In this document: positions 1 to 5,789 of the stretch, piece after piece
Layout of the letters: each line of letters starts with the position of its first letter
Numbering within the stretch: the first letter of the stretch is position 1
From: an uncultured Bacteroidales bacterium
GTDB taxonomy: Bacteria; Bacteroidota; Bacteroidia; Bacteroidales; F082
Assembly (NCBI GenBank): GCA_937902805.1
Contig: CALEMB010000214.1
Span: 1-10,100, forward strand
DNA: 10,100 nt
Direction: 5' to 3'
The notes under the pieces: generated by a model
The model's database searches: none
Told to the model about the DNA's origin: nothing
The model's input: the letters and a program-made list of their open reading frames with translations, nothing else
Translations under genes and position numbers: made by a program

Positions 1-208
1 CATGAATCTCCACATGGCCCGCCCAGAGTTTGTCACCGATTTGGATTTTTGCCTCCAAAAAGTCGGGACCCGAATCGGTGTTGCGGTAGCCTGTCGCGAC
101 TACTTCAACCGACTCACCCTCTGTGGTTTGCAAGGCTTTGTTTATTAGTCGGTTCTCCCAGAGGTAGTATAGGAATTCTTCACGCATGCTTTGTTCGTTT
201 AGAAACAT
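1..208 (-). CDS. DUF2851 family protein, N-terminal part (runs off the left edge)
   Basis: Only the first 69 codons are in the window; the reading frame is open to base 2 on the minus strand. The translation starts MFLNEQSMREEFLYYLWENR and goes on through a stretch with TDSGPDFLEAKIQIG and WAGHVEIH. This matches the start of Bacteroidetes DUF2851 proteins as I remember them (EFLxYxW, then NTDSGPDF, then LWAGxVEIH). The function of that family is not established. Two starts are possible: ATG at 206-208 or the in-frame ATG at 185-187 (MREEFLYYLW), which fits usual family starts slightly better. Neither has a clear Shine-Dalgarno sequence, which is normal for this phylum. It lies downstream of, and in the same direction as, the metallophosphatase gene, separated by 153 bases that hold a palindrome. 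The family call rests on remembered motifs. Confidence 0.82.
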   Translation of the reverse strand, partial: MFLNEQSMREEFLYYLWENRLINKALQTTEGESVEVVATGYRNTDSGPDFLEAKIQIGDKLWAGHVEIH

Positions 209-238
209 TTGCACTTGAAAAACACACTAACGCTATTA

Positions 239-328
239 CCGTCATGGCGGAGGAACATCCGCCATCTCCCGAATGCGAAGGCATATCCTTTTCGCTTGGG
301 AGATTGCGGGTCAAGCCCGCAATGACGG
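239..328. repeat. 90-bp palindromic repeat with four-way-junction (cloverleaf) symmetry
   Basis: Outer arms CCGTCAT (239-245) and ATGACGG (322-328) are perfect complements. Inside are three further self-complementary arms that abut without unpaired bases: GGCGGA/TCCGCC (246-251 with 258-263); ATCTCCC/GGGAGAT (264-270 with 298-304), which encloses a bulged GCGAAGG/CCTTTTCGC hairpin; and TGCGGG/CCCGCA (305-310 with 316-321). Its translated shadow contains the familiar WEIAGQARNDG string seen in dispersed intergenic repeats of many bacteria. It sits between two minus-strand genes and could form a hairpin in their mRNA. A second element of the same plan lies at 8265-8344. I infer a REP/MITE-like dispersed repeat; no transposase or obvious target-site duplication is visible. 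Confidence 0.8.
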
Positions 329-361
329 CAAGAGCTGTATTGTATGTTCCTGGGTCTCGTG

Positions 362-1927
362 TCATTTAATAATCCAGCAGTTCAAAGGTTCACTATCGAG
401 CACACCTTTTTTCTTCGCCCAGTCAATGAAAAGAGAGCGCAGGTCACGTTCGCTTTGCCAAACCACATGGTTTTTGATGTCTTCTTGCTCCCAGCCGATG
501 CCGTTGATGAGGTGGTTGCCGCCACCCATGGACCGGTAGGAGTTCATCACCACATTGTAGGCCTTGTCCATCTCGAAAGGCGTGCCATCCGCCATGCTGA
601 TGATGTTGATGCGTTCACCCATAGGATTCTTGTCGGTCACCTCGTAGATGATGCCTGCAGCGCAGTCGAAGTTATAAATCGGGGTCTTCATCTCGTAGGC
701 ATATTCAAGGAAGTCTTTCACCTCCTTGCCCGTCAAGGCCATGACTGCCAAAGAGTTTTCGAAGGGATACCAAGTGAAGAAGTCCTTGACTTTCAGTGTT
801 CCCGCTTCAAGGTGCCTGCCGCCACTGAGTGGTGCTGCCATCGAAATGTCGGCGTGGAGGCCTTCGGCCTCGACGGTCTCAAACTGGCAGCGGTGAATCT
901 CGTCAACCCAGAGGCAAGGCCCATTGAACGCCTCGTCGCTGCTGATACTGACGGGCAGTTCGGCCACTTCTTGGTTCTGGTAGACCTCGGCGCGGTCGAG
1001 GTAGGGCTGGAGCATGGCGAGGAAGTCCTCGTCTTTTTCTTCACCATCAGTGAGCATTAACTCAATGCTGATCTGAGGCTTCACACCTTTTTTCAATGTC
1101 ACTTCAGCCTTGGCCAAACCATGTCCACGATGGCCCGAGTTGAGCACATACACAGGTTCTCCGTTGGGGTTCGTCACTTTTTCGGCTTTTGAACGGTGGT
1201 CGTGGCCGTAGAAAATCAAGTCAAAGCCAGGAACGTTTTCTGCCACCCATTTTGTGGCGTTCTCGCGGCCCAACGGATGGTCTTCTGGCAGGTTTTGCAT
1301 CTGTGGTTCCCAACCCGAGTGGAACAAACCAATCATCAAATCGGGATGCTCTTTGTCTTGGATGATTTTCACCCATTTTTCAGCAGCGGCTTCAAGTTGT
1401 TCGAAACGCAAACCTGGACGTAATCTATCTGGTACCCAAGTGACTACGTATGGTGTCAGCAGTCCGAGTACGGCGATTTTGAAGCCATCACGCTCCAAAA
1501 TAGTATACGGTGTGAAATAAGGCTCTCCCGTGCTTTCGTCAATGACATTGGCGCAAACCACAGGCATTTTGACCTCGGAATACAGCCTGTCGAACACCTT
1601 GCGACCTGCCTCAATGTCGTGGTTTCCAACGCCTACGGCATCGTAGGGGAAGTAATTCAGCACCTCCGAAACGAGGTTGGGATGATCGGCGTCTTGGTTG
1701 GAGCAGTATTGGAACGGTGTGCCTTGGATGTTATCACCGTTGTCCAACAAAATCAGCTTGTCGCCGAGTTGGGTCTTCATCTGCTTGATGACGTGGGCAT
1801 CGTTGGCGAATTCGTCGTAACGCCCGTGAGTATCAGTGGTTTCGATGATGGTTAATGTGGTTTCTTTGGGTGCGCAAGATGCCAAAAGTGCAGTCAATGC
1901 AATCATAAAAACAGGCTTGAGATTCAT
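362..1927 (-). CDS. Lipoprotein metallophosphatase / 5'-nucleotidase family, CpdB-like
   Basis: A 521-aa two-domain phosphoesterase of the UshA/CpdB family, which releases phosphate and nucleosides from nucleotides outside the inner membrane. The signal peptide ends in lipobox LASC with the lipidated cysteine at residue 18, so it is a lipoprotein. The N-terminal calcineurin-like domain (about 25-300) has the whole metal-site set: D32-x-H34, GD (64-65), GNHD (101-104), H203 and GHDH (241-244). The C-terminal nucleotidase domain (about 310-515) has the substrate-pocket motif YRSMGGGNH. The DNGDNIQGTP string and the GGGN ending are closer to CpdB (2',3'-cyclic-nucleotide 2'-phosphodiesterase / 3'-nucleotidase) than to UshA, so cyclic nucleotides are a plausible substrate, though this is inference. 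Length is normal for a compact Bacteroidetes member. The start ATG lies 17 codons before the lipobox cysteine. It is transcribed away from the zapA operon. Confidence 0.92.
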   Translation of the reverse strand: MNLKPVFMIALTALLASCAPKETTLTIIETTDTHGRYDEFANDAHVIKQMKTQLGDKLILLDNGDNIQGTPFQYCSNQDADHPNLVSEVLNYFPYDAVGVGNHDIEAGRKVFDRLYSEVKMPVVCANVIDESTGEPYFTPYTILERDGFKIAVLGLLTPYVVTWVPDRLRPGLRFEQLEAAAEKWVKIIQDKEHPDLMIGLFHSGWEPQMQNLPEDHPLGRENATKWVAENVPGFDLIFYGHDHRSKAEKVTNPNGEPVYVLNSGHRGHGLAKAEVTLKKGVKPQISIELMLTDGEEKDEDFLAMLQPYLDRAEVYQNQEVAELPVSISSDEAFNGPCLWVDEIHRCQFETVEAEGLHADISMAAPLSGGRHLEAGTLKVKDFFTWYPFENSLAVMALTGKEVKDFLEYAYEMKTPIYNFDCAAGIIYEVTDKNPMGERINIISMADGTPFEMDKAYNVVMNSYRSMGGGNHLINGIGWEQEDIKNHVVWQSERDLRSLFIDWAKKKGVLDSEPLNCWIIK

Positions 1928-1951
1928 AATTGATACGAGGTTTTAAAGCGA

Positions 1952-1959
1952 TAAAATTA
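1952..1959 (-). promoter_or_regulatory. Possible Bacteroidetes -7 box for the metallophosphatase gene
   Basis: On the minus strand the sequence is TAATTTTA, seven of eight matches to TAnnTTTG, 24 bases upstream of the ATG. No -33 TTG is found at the expected spacing, so the call is weak. Confidence 0.3.
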
Positions 1960-2033
1960 GGACTTTTTTCGCAATGTTACGATGAAAGAAGAAAAAATTT
2001 TCTTAAAAAACGACGCAGTATCGTAATAATGCG

Positions 2034-2041
2034 TATTTTTG
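2034..2041 (+). promoter_or_regulatory. Candidate Bacteroidetes -7 box for the coiled-coil/zapA operon
   Basis: TATTTTTG matches TAnnTTTG exactly and lies 27 bases before the ATG at 2069, which would give a short leader. The expected -33 TTG is not present at the usual distance. A 7-bp perfect inverted repeat TTACGAT (1977-1983) / ATCGTAA (2020-2026) sits just upstream. Confidence 0.42.
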
Positions 2042-2068
2042 TGCCACAATTCCAAGACCGATTGCAAC

Positions 2069-2362
2069 ATGGCCGATTTGAGTATCATAGTATCCGAAAT
2101 CGAATTGAAATTGCGGAAATTATTGGATGAAAAACACAGATTGGCAGTGGAAAACAAGCGGCTTGTCGAGGAAAACGCAGCGTTGGAACAGGAAAACCTG
2201 GCGTTGCGCAAATCGACGATGGAGTTGCAGGACAAAATAAATAAATCTACAATTGTTAACGCACTCGACAACGAGGGAGAGATAGAAGAAAGTAGAAAGC
2301 TCATTAAGGAGTTGGTGAGGGAGATTGACCAGTGCGTTTCGATTTTGAACAGTAAGGAATAA
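2069..2362 (+). CDS. Small coiled-coil protein encoded upstream of zapA
   Basis: A 97-aa cytosolic protein without signal peptide or membrane segment. Residues about 5-60 form a long heptad-like stretch rich in leucine, glutamate and lysine (LKLRKLLDEKHRL, then ENKRLVEENAALEQENLALR), typical of a parallel coiled coil. A second helical stretch with LIKELVREIDQCVSIL closes the protein. It has no recognisable catalytic motif. The stop codon is 24 bases before the zapA start, so the two are very likely co-transcribed. A small coiled-coil gene directly before zapA recurs in Bacteroidetes, so a role with ZapA in divisome assembly is reasonable, but it is inferred from context only. An in-frame ATG at 2039 would add ten residues (MCHNSKTDCN), but it overlaps the promoter-like box. 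ATG 2069 (MADLSIIVSEIE) gives the more natural N-terminus. Confidence 0.8.
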   Translation: MADLSIIVSEIELKLRKLLDEKHRLAVENKRLVEENAALEQENLALRKSTMELQDKINKSTIVNALDNEGEIEESRKLIKELVREIDQCVSILNSKE

Positions 2363-2386
2363 TTCAAATAATTGATCGTCAGCGAG

Positions 2387-2671
2387 ATGGATGAGATTAC
2401 AATCAATATCACCCTGTTGGACAGACCCTACCGCTTGTCGGTGGCTCGTGCTGACGAAGAAAAGGTTCGCAAGGCCGGCAATCTTATCAATGAGAGGATG
2501 AAGTTCTACACGAAGCATTATGCTTATAAAGACGTGCAGGACTTACTTTCGATGACCGCCTTGCAATTCGCCACTTCCGTCGTTAAGATGGATGCAGAGT
2601 TGACTTACCGCAATCAGGATTTGGAACGCAAGCTTCAAGGTATCAACGACTTACTGAGTGAACAAGCATAA
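2387..2671 (+). CDS. zapA: Cell division protein ZapA
   Basis: A 94-aa protein of the ZapA family. ZapA binds FtsZ and cross-links protofilaments, stabilising the Z ring at midcell. The N-terminal globular part starts MDEITINITLLDRPYRLSV, followed by the hallmark DEEKVRKAGNLINERM, in which a charged helix leads into the dimer region. The C-terminal half (from about residue 45, YKDVQDLLSMTALQFA onward) is the long helix that makes the tetrameric coiled coil. Length is normal. A TTG codon at 2372 would add five residues, but the ATG at 2387 gives the usual family N-terminus. It follows the coiled-coil gene by 24 bases and precedes a likely 6S RNA and rny. The zapA - 6S RNA linkage is also known in Proteobacteria. 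Confidence 0.93.
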   Translation: MDEITINITLLDRPYRLSVARADEEKVRKAGNLINERMKFYTKHYAYKDVQDLLSMTALQFATSVVKMDAELTYRNQDLERKLQGINDLLSEQA

Positions 2672-2700
2672 TGTCTGCTTAACGCAGCATGTTCTTTGAA

Positions 2701-2880
2701 AAACTGGGACTGCCTGTTCGGCGCATTGGTAAACTCAACAGTATCAACACATCAATCGGTCTACTCGCGCTCTGTAAAAACAGGCCTCATTCCCTTCGGG
2801 GAAGCACTTTGGTGCCGGTGGACGTTTGCGCAACGCGGTGGCCATAAGCGTATTATTTAGGGGTTTACGCATATCCCTTT
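2701..2880 (+). ncRNA. ssrS: Putative 6S RNA between zapA and rny (ends approximate)
   Basis: A stretch between zapA and rny with no ORF that can be folded as one long rod of about 180 nt, the size of 6S RNA. Visible pairings: AAA/TTT and GGGA/TCCC near the ends (2706-2709 with 2874-2877); GTT + GCGCA (2716-2725, with a two-base bulge) with TGCGC + AAC (2827-2834), flanked by CC/GG; an unpaired purine/pyrimidine-mixed middle; and a strong TTCCC-TTCG-GGGAA hairpin at about 2790-2804 next to GCAC-TTTG-GTGC. An alternative pairing GCCTGTT/AACAGGC is also possible. 6S RNA mimics an open promoter and sequesters housekeeping RNA polymerase. The call rests on position next to zapA, size and fold, not on recognised primary sequence. 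TTCTTTG at 2692-2698 could be a degenerate -7 box. Confidence 0.55.
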
Positions 2881-2935
2881 GAGCAGGCAGTTTCTTTTCT
2901 TTCTTCCTCTTTATTCGGGTAAAAACAGAGTTAAA

Positions 2936-4501
2936 ATGTTATTACTCATCTCAAACACTACTTGGATTATTATCGCCGTGGCGGCTTTGGTCGTGGGCCT
3001 TGCGGTTGGTTACCTTATCACGTCCACACTGCTGAAGAAGGCAGTCACCAAAGAAGAAACGGCATTGCTTGAAGAAGCCAAGGAAAAGGCCGAAGTCATC
3101 AAGAAGGAACGTATCCTACAAGCCAAGGAGAAGTTCCTCCAAATGAAGGATGAGCATGAGAAGGCTTGCGACGAGCGCAAGCGCGAACTGGCCAATGCCG
3201 AAAACCGCGTCAATCAACTGAAACAGGACGCCAACAAGAAGATGGAAGAGGCACAGCGCAAGGCCAAAGAGGTGCAGGCCACGCAACAGAAACTGGAAAG
3301 CCAGATTGAGACCTTTAATAAGAAGAAGGCCGACCTCGACCGCATCTACAGCGAAGAGACGAAGAAACTGGAGTCTATCTCTGGCCTCTCTGCCAAGGAA
3401 GCCAAGGCACAACTCGAGGAACTTATCAAGGAAGAGGCCCAGGCCGACGCCATGGTTTACGTGAAGGAAGTCACCGAGGAAGCCAAGATGAGCGCTGCCC
3501 AGACGGCCAAGAAGATTGTGCTGGAGACCATCCAACGCACGGCTTCGGAGACGGCTATCGAAAATACCGTCAGCGTGTTCAACATCGAAAACGACGAAAT
3601 CAAAGGTCGTATCATTGGTCGTGAAGGCCGCAACATCCGCACCCTTGAGTCGCTCACTGGCGTTGAAATCATTATCGACGATAGCCCGGACGCTATCCTT
3701 ATTTCCGGTTTCGACCCCATCCGCCGCGAAATCGCACGTCTTTCCTTGCAGAAACTCGTCGTCGACGGCCGCATTCACCCCGCCCGTATCGAAGAGGTGG
3801 TGCATAAGGTGGAAAAGCAAGTGGACCAGGAGATTATGGAAATCGGTAAGCGTACCTCCATCGACCTCGGCATCCACAACCTCAACCCCGAACTGATTAA
3901 GATGATTGGCCGCATGAAGTACCGTACGTCTTACGGTCAGAACCTGCTGCAGCACTCTATAGAGACCGCCAAGCTCTGTGCCACCATGGCAGCTGAACTC
4001 GGCCTCAACGTGAAAGCAGCCAAGCGCGCTGGTCTCTTGCACGATATTGGTAAGGTGGCCGAAAACGAGGAAGAACTGCCGCATGCCATCCTGGGTATGA
4101 AGGTTGCCGAGCGCCTCAAGGAGAAGCCCGACATCTGCAACGCTATCGGTGCCCACCACGAGGAAATCGAAATGGACAACCTGATTTCGCCCATCGTCCA
4201 GGTGTGCGACGCCATCTCAGGCGCCCGTCCCGGTGCCCGCCGCGAGGTGGTGGAAGCCTACATCCAGCGTCTCAACAAGTTGGAGGAGATGGCCATGTCT
4301 TACCAAGGTGTGGTGAAGACCTACGCCATCCAGGCCGGCCGTGAGTTGCGCGTCATCGTGGGTGCCGACAAGGTGAGCGACCAAGATGCCGACCGCATTG
4401 CCTACGACCTGTCGAAGAAGATCCAGACCGAGATGACGTATCCGGGCCAGATCAAGATTACGGTCATCCGCGAGACGAGAGCCGTGCAGTACGCGAAGTA
4501 A
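2936..4501 (+). CDS. rny: Ribonuclease Y
   Basis: A 521-aa membrane-anchored endoribonuclease that starts mRNA decay. Order of parts: one N-terminal transmembrane helix (about 9-30); a long charged coiled coil rich in Lys/Glu/Gln (about 35-200); a KH RNA-binding domain with GRIIGREGRNIR at 224-235; and an HD phosphohydrolase domain with H340, the H369-D370 pair in LLHDIGK, H407-H408 and D425 as likely metal ligands. The C-terminal region ends in TYPGQIKITVIRETRAVQYA. Length and order match the family. The open frame extends upstream to a TTG at 2879, but that would put 19 extra polar residues before the membrane helix and overlap the putative 6S RNA. ATG 2936 (MLLLISNTTW) is preferred. It is followed by a long inverted repeat that may close the transcript. 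Confidence 0.96.
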   Translation: MLLLISNTTWIIIAVAALVVGLAVGYLITSTLLKKAVTKEETALLEEAKEKAEVIKKERILQAKEKFLQMKDEHEKACDERKRELANAENRVNQLKQDANKKMEEAQRKAKEVQATQQKLESQIETFNKKKADLDRIYSEETKKLESISGLSAKEAKAQLEELIKEEAQADAMVYVKEVTEEAKMSAAQTAKKIVLETIQRTASETAIENTVSVFNIENDEIKGRIIGREGRNIRTLESLTGVEIIIDDSPDAILISGFDPIRREIARLSLQKLVVDGRIHPARIEEVVHKVEKQVDQEIMEIGKRTSIDLGIHNLNPELIKMIGRMKYRTSYGQNLLQHSIETAKLCATMAAELGLNVKAAKRAGLLHDIGKVAENEEELPHAILGMKVAERLKEKPDICNAIGAHHEEIEMDNLISPIVQVCDAISGARPGARREVVEAYIQRLNKLEEMAMSYQGVVKTYAIQAGRELRVIVGADKVSDQDADRIAYDLSKKIQTEMTYPGQIKITVIRETRAVQYAK

Positions 4502-4505
4502 TTTA

Positions 4506-4627
4506 ACTATAGCCCATGGCCTATGGCTTATGGCCTATAGCCTATGGCTGCTTTCACCGAGGTTACGAGCATAACCTATTTGGGAAAGCAGGCCATAAGC
4601 CATAAGCTATGAGCCATAGGCCATAGT
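4506..4627. repeat. Long imperfect inverted repeat made of CTATGGC-type units
   Basis: Left arm 4506-4555 and right arm 4584-4627 are imperfect reverse complements of each other. Each arm is itself a degenerate run of short units such as CCTATGGC, CTTATGGC and CCTATAGC (or their complements) and ends in GCTTTC or GAAAGC next to the loop. The loop contains a further perfect hairpin AGGTTA/TAACCT (4560-4565 with 4572-4577). The whole can form one very long stem. Placed right after the rny stop and 16 bases before the radical SAM start, it could block exonuclease decay, end transcription or be a mobile repeat. The arms have no T-run typical of an intrinsic terminator. Confidence 0.85.
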
Positions 4628-4643
4628 CCAAAAAAGCAAAACC

Positions 4644-5399
4644 ATGATCAGAGAAGAAACCGTCTTCGGCCCCATCCATAGCCGCCGTCTTGGTAGCTCA
4701 TTGGGGATCAATTTGTTGCCGGAAAAAGGAAAAATCTGCTCCTTCGACTGCATTTATTGCGAATGTGGCTGGAACAAGGATGGTCGCAATGACACTCAAT
4801 TGCCGTCCGCCGAAAGAGTGCGTCGTGCTTTGGAAGCCAAGCTGAAGCAATGCAAAGCAGATGGCATCCGTATCGACTCCATCACCTTCAGCGGCGACGG
4901 CGAGCCGACCCTCAACCCTGAGTTTCCGCAAATCATCGACGACACCCTTCGCCTCCGCGACCAGTATTATCCCCAATCCAAGGTGACGGTGCTCTCGAAT
5001 GCCACGCGTGTACACCTGCCCGAGGTGTTCGATGCCTTGCGCAAGGTCGACAACCCGACGATGAAAATCGACGCCCCGACCAACGCGCTGATTGAAAAAA
5101 TCAACCACCCCGCTCCGGGTTACGACATCGATAGGGTGGTGGAAGCCCTGAAACAGTTCAATGGTAACTTCATCTTACAAACCATGTTCCTGAAGAGCAA
5201 GGACTTCGACTCCTCAAGTCCTGAGGTCTTGAACGGCTGGATGGACATCGTTCGTCTCTTGAAGCCGCGCGAAATCATGGTCTACACCATCGACCGCCCC
5301 ACGCCCGAGGAAGGCCTGCAGAAGTTCACCGTCGATGAAATGCGCCGTCTGGTGCAGCCGTTGATTGACGAGAACTTTTCTGTGCAGATAAAAGGCTGA
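4644..5399 (+). CDS. Radical SAM protein (COG0731-like)
   Basis: A 251-aa radical S-adenosylmethionine enzyme. The N-terminus FGPIHSRRLGSSLGINLLP is typical of the COG0731 group. The 4Fe-4S site is CSFDCIYC (C32, C36, C39; the CxxxCxxC spacing), followed by another Cys at 41. The SAM-contacting GGE-type motif is SGDGEPTL (83-90), and VLSNAT (about 115-120) is the next conserved beta strand. COG0731 includes wyosine-synthesis-like proteins (TYW1), but bacterial members of this short form are of unknown substrate, so no reaction is assigned. No extra C-terminal cluster domain or flavodoxin domain is present. No partner gene is next to it: rny upstream is separated by a long inverted repeat, and the downstream small exported gene starts 96 bases later. 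The start ATG is preceded by an A-rich stretch (AAAAAAGCAAAACC), normal for Bacteroidetes. Confidence 0.9.
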   Translation: MIREETVFGPIHSRRLGSSLGINLLPEKGKICSFDCIYCECGWNKDGRNDTQLPSAERVRRALEAKLKQCKADGIRIDSITFSGDGEPTLNPEFPQIIDDTLRLRDQYYPQSKVTVLSNATRVHLPEVFDALRKVDNPTMKIDAPTNALIEKINHPAPGYDIDRVVEALKQFNGNFILQTMFLKSKDFDSSSPEVLNGWMDIVRLLKPREIMVYTIDRPTPEEGLQKFTVDEMRRLVQPLIDENFSVQIKG

Positions 5400-5475
5400 G
5401 GAGTCTCACTCGCCATACCTAACAGGTCGCCTTTGCCAATTCTAGTGAAAAATCAGTCTAAAGGTAAACTATAGC

Positions 5476-5495
5476 GAAATATTAAATCTAAAACT
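5476..5495 (+). promoter_or_regulatory. Conserved leader just upstream of cassette copy 1
   Basis: The sequence GAAATATTAAATCTAAAACT immediately before the ATG recurs, with a four-base insertion, before the second copy at 8385-8408. The sharing shows that the duplicated block begins upstream of the small gene. It is A-rich, as usual for Bacteroidetes ribosome-binding regions. No TAnnTTTG box was found in 5400-5495. Confidence 0.55.
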
Positions 5496-5789
5496 ATGAA
5501 AACCATCGTGTTTTCGCTTGGGCTGGCAGCCCTGACGCTGACAGCCAACAACATGAACGCCCAGAACGACGGCAGCCGCGGTATGTTAGGCAGAGGTGCC
5601 TCTTTTGAAAGCGCGGAGCAGGGCAGCGGAAAGCTCTTCTTCAATGAAAATGTTAACAGAGGTGACGCGAGCATCTCTGGCGGAATCGCCAACGACGACT
5701 TCGGCACTCCCCTTGGCAGCGGCATCGCCATCCTGCTGGGCGCCGGTCTCGGCTATGTTGCACTCAAAAAGAAGGAGGACGAACAATGA
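5496..5789 (+). CDS. Small exported protein with tripartite C-terminal anchor, copy 1
   Basis: A 97-aa protein of unknown function. Residues 1 to about 22 form a signal peptide (hydrophobic SLGLAALTLTA, then NMNAQ, with likely cleavage before NDGSRG) with an unusually short basic n-region of one lysine. The mature part is Gly/Ser/Asn-rich. The C-terminus reads PLGSG, then a hydrophobic stretch IAILLGAGLGYVAL, then KKKEDEQ. The order of short motif, membrane span and basic tail is that of tail anchors and of sortase- or exosortase-like sorting signals, though no sortase is in view. Its stop overlaps the next start (ATGA at 5786-5789), so the two genes are translationally coupled. It is almost identical to the protein at 8409-8714 except for a short window before PLGSG. 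The product may sit in the inner membrane with its N-terminal part in the periplasm. Confidence 0.78.
   Translation: MKTIVFSLGLAALTLTANNMNAQNDGSRGMLGRGASFESAEQGSGKLFFNENVNRGDASISGGIANDDFGTPLGSGIAILLGAGLGYVALKKKEDEQ

Noticed and set aside
344..1060. Plus-strand open frame of 238 codons
   Set aside because: It is opposite the metallophosphatase C-terminal domain and has no family features; the real gene has its full set of catalytic motifs.
1977..2026. Inverted repeat TTACGAT / ATCGTAA as an operator
   Set aside because: It is only 7 bp with a 36-base gap, in an AT-rich divergent spacer; it could be chance, and no regulator is nearby.
2879..2935. Upstream TTG start for RNase Y
   Set aside because: It would add 19 residues before the membrane helix and overlap the putative 6S RNA; ATG 2936 gives the usual family length.
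3116..4159. Long minus-strand open frame (347 codons) opposite rny
   Set aside because: It lies wholly antisense to RNase Y, whose KH and HD motifs are intact. The translation has no recognisable motif and its Leu/His/Phe-rich make-up is what antisense reading of a Glu/Lys coiled coil gives.
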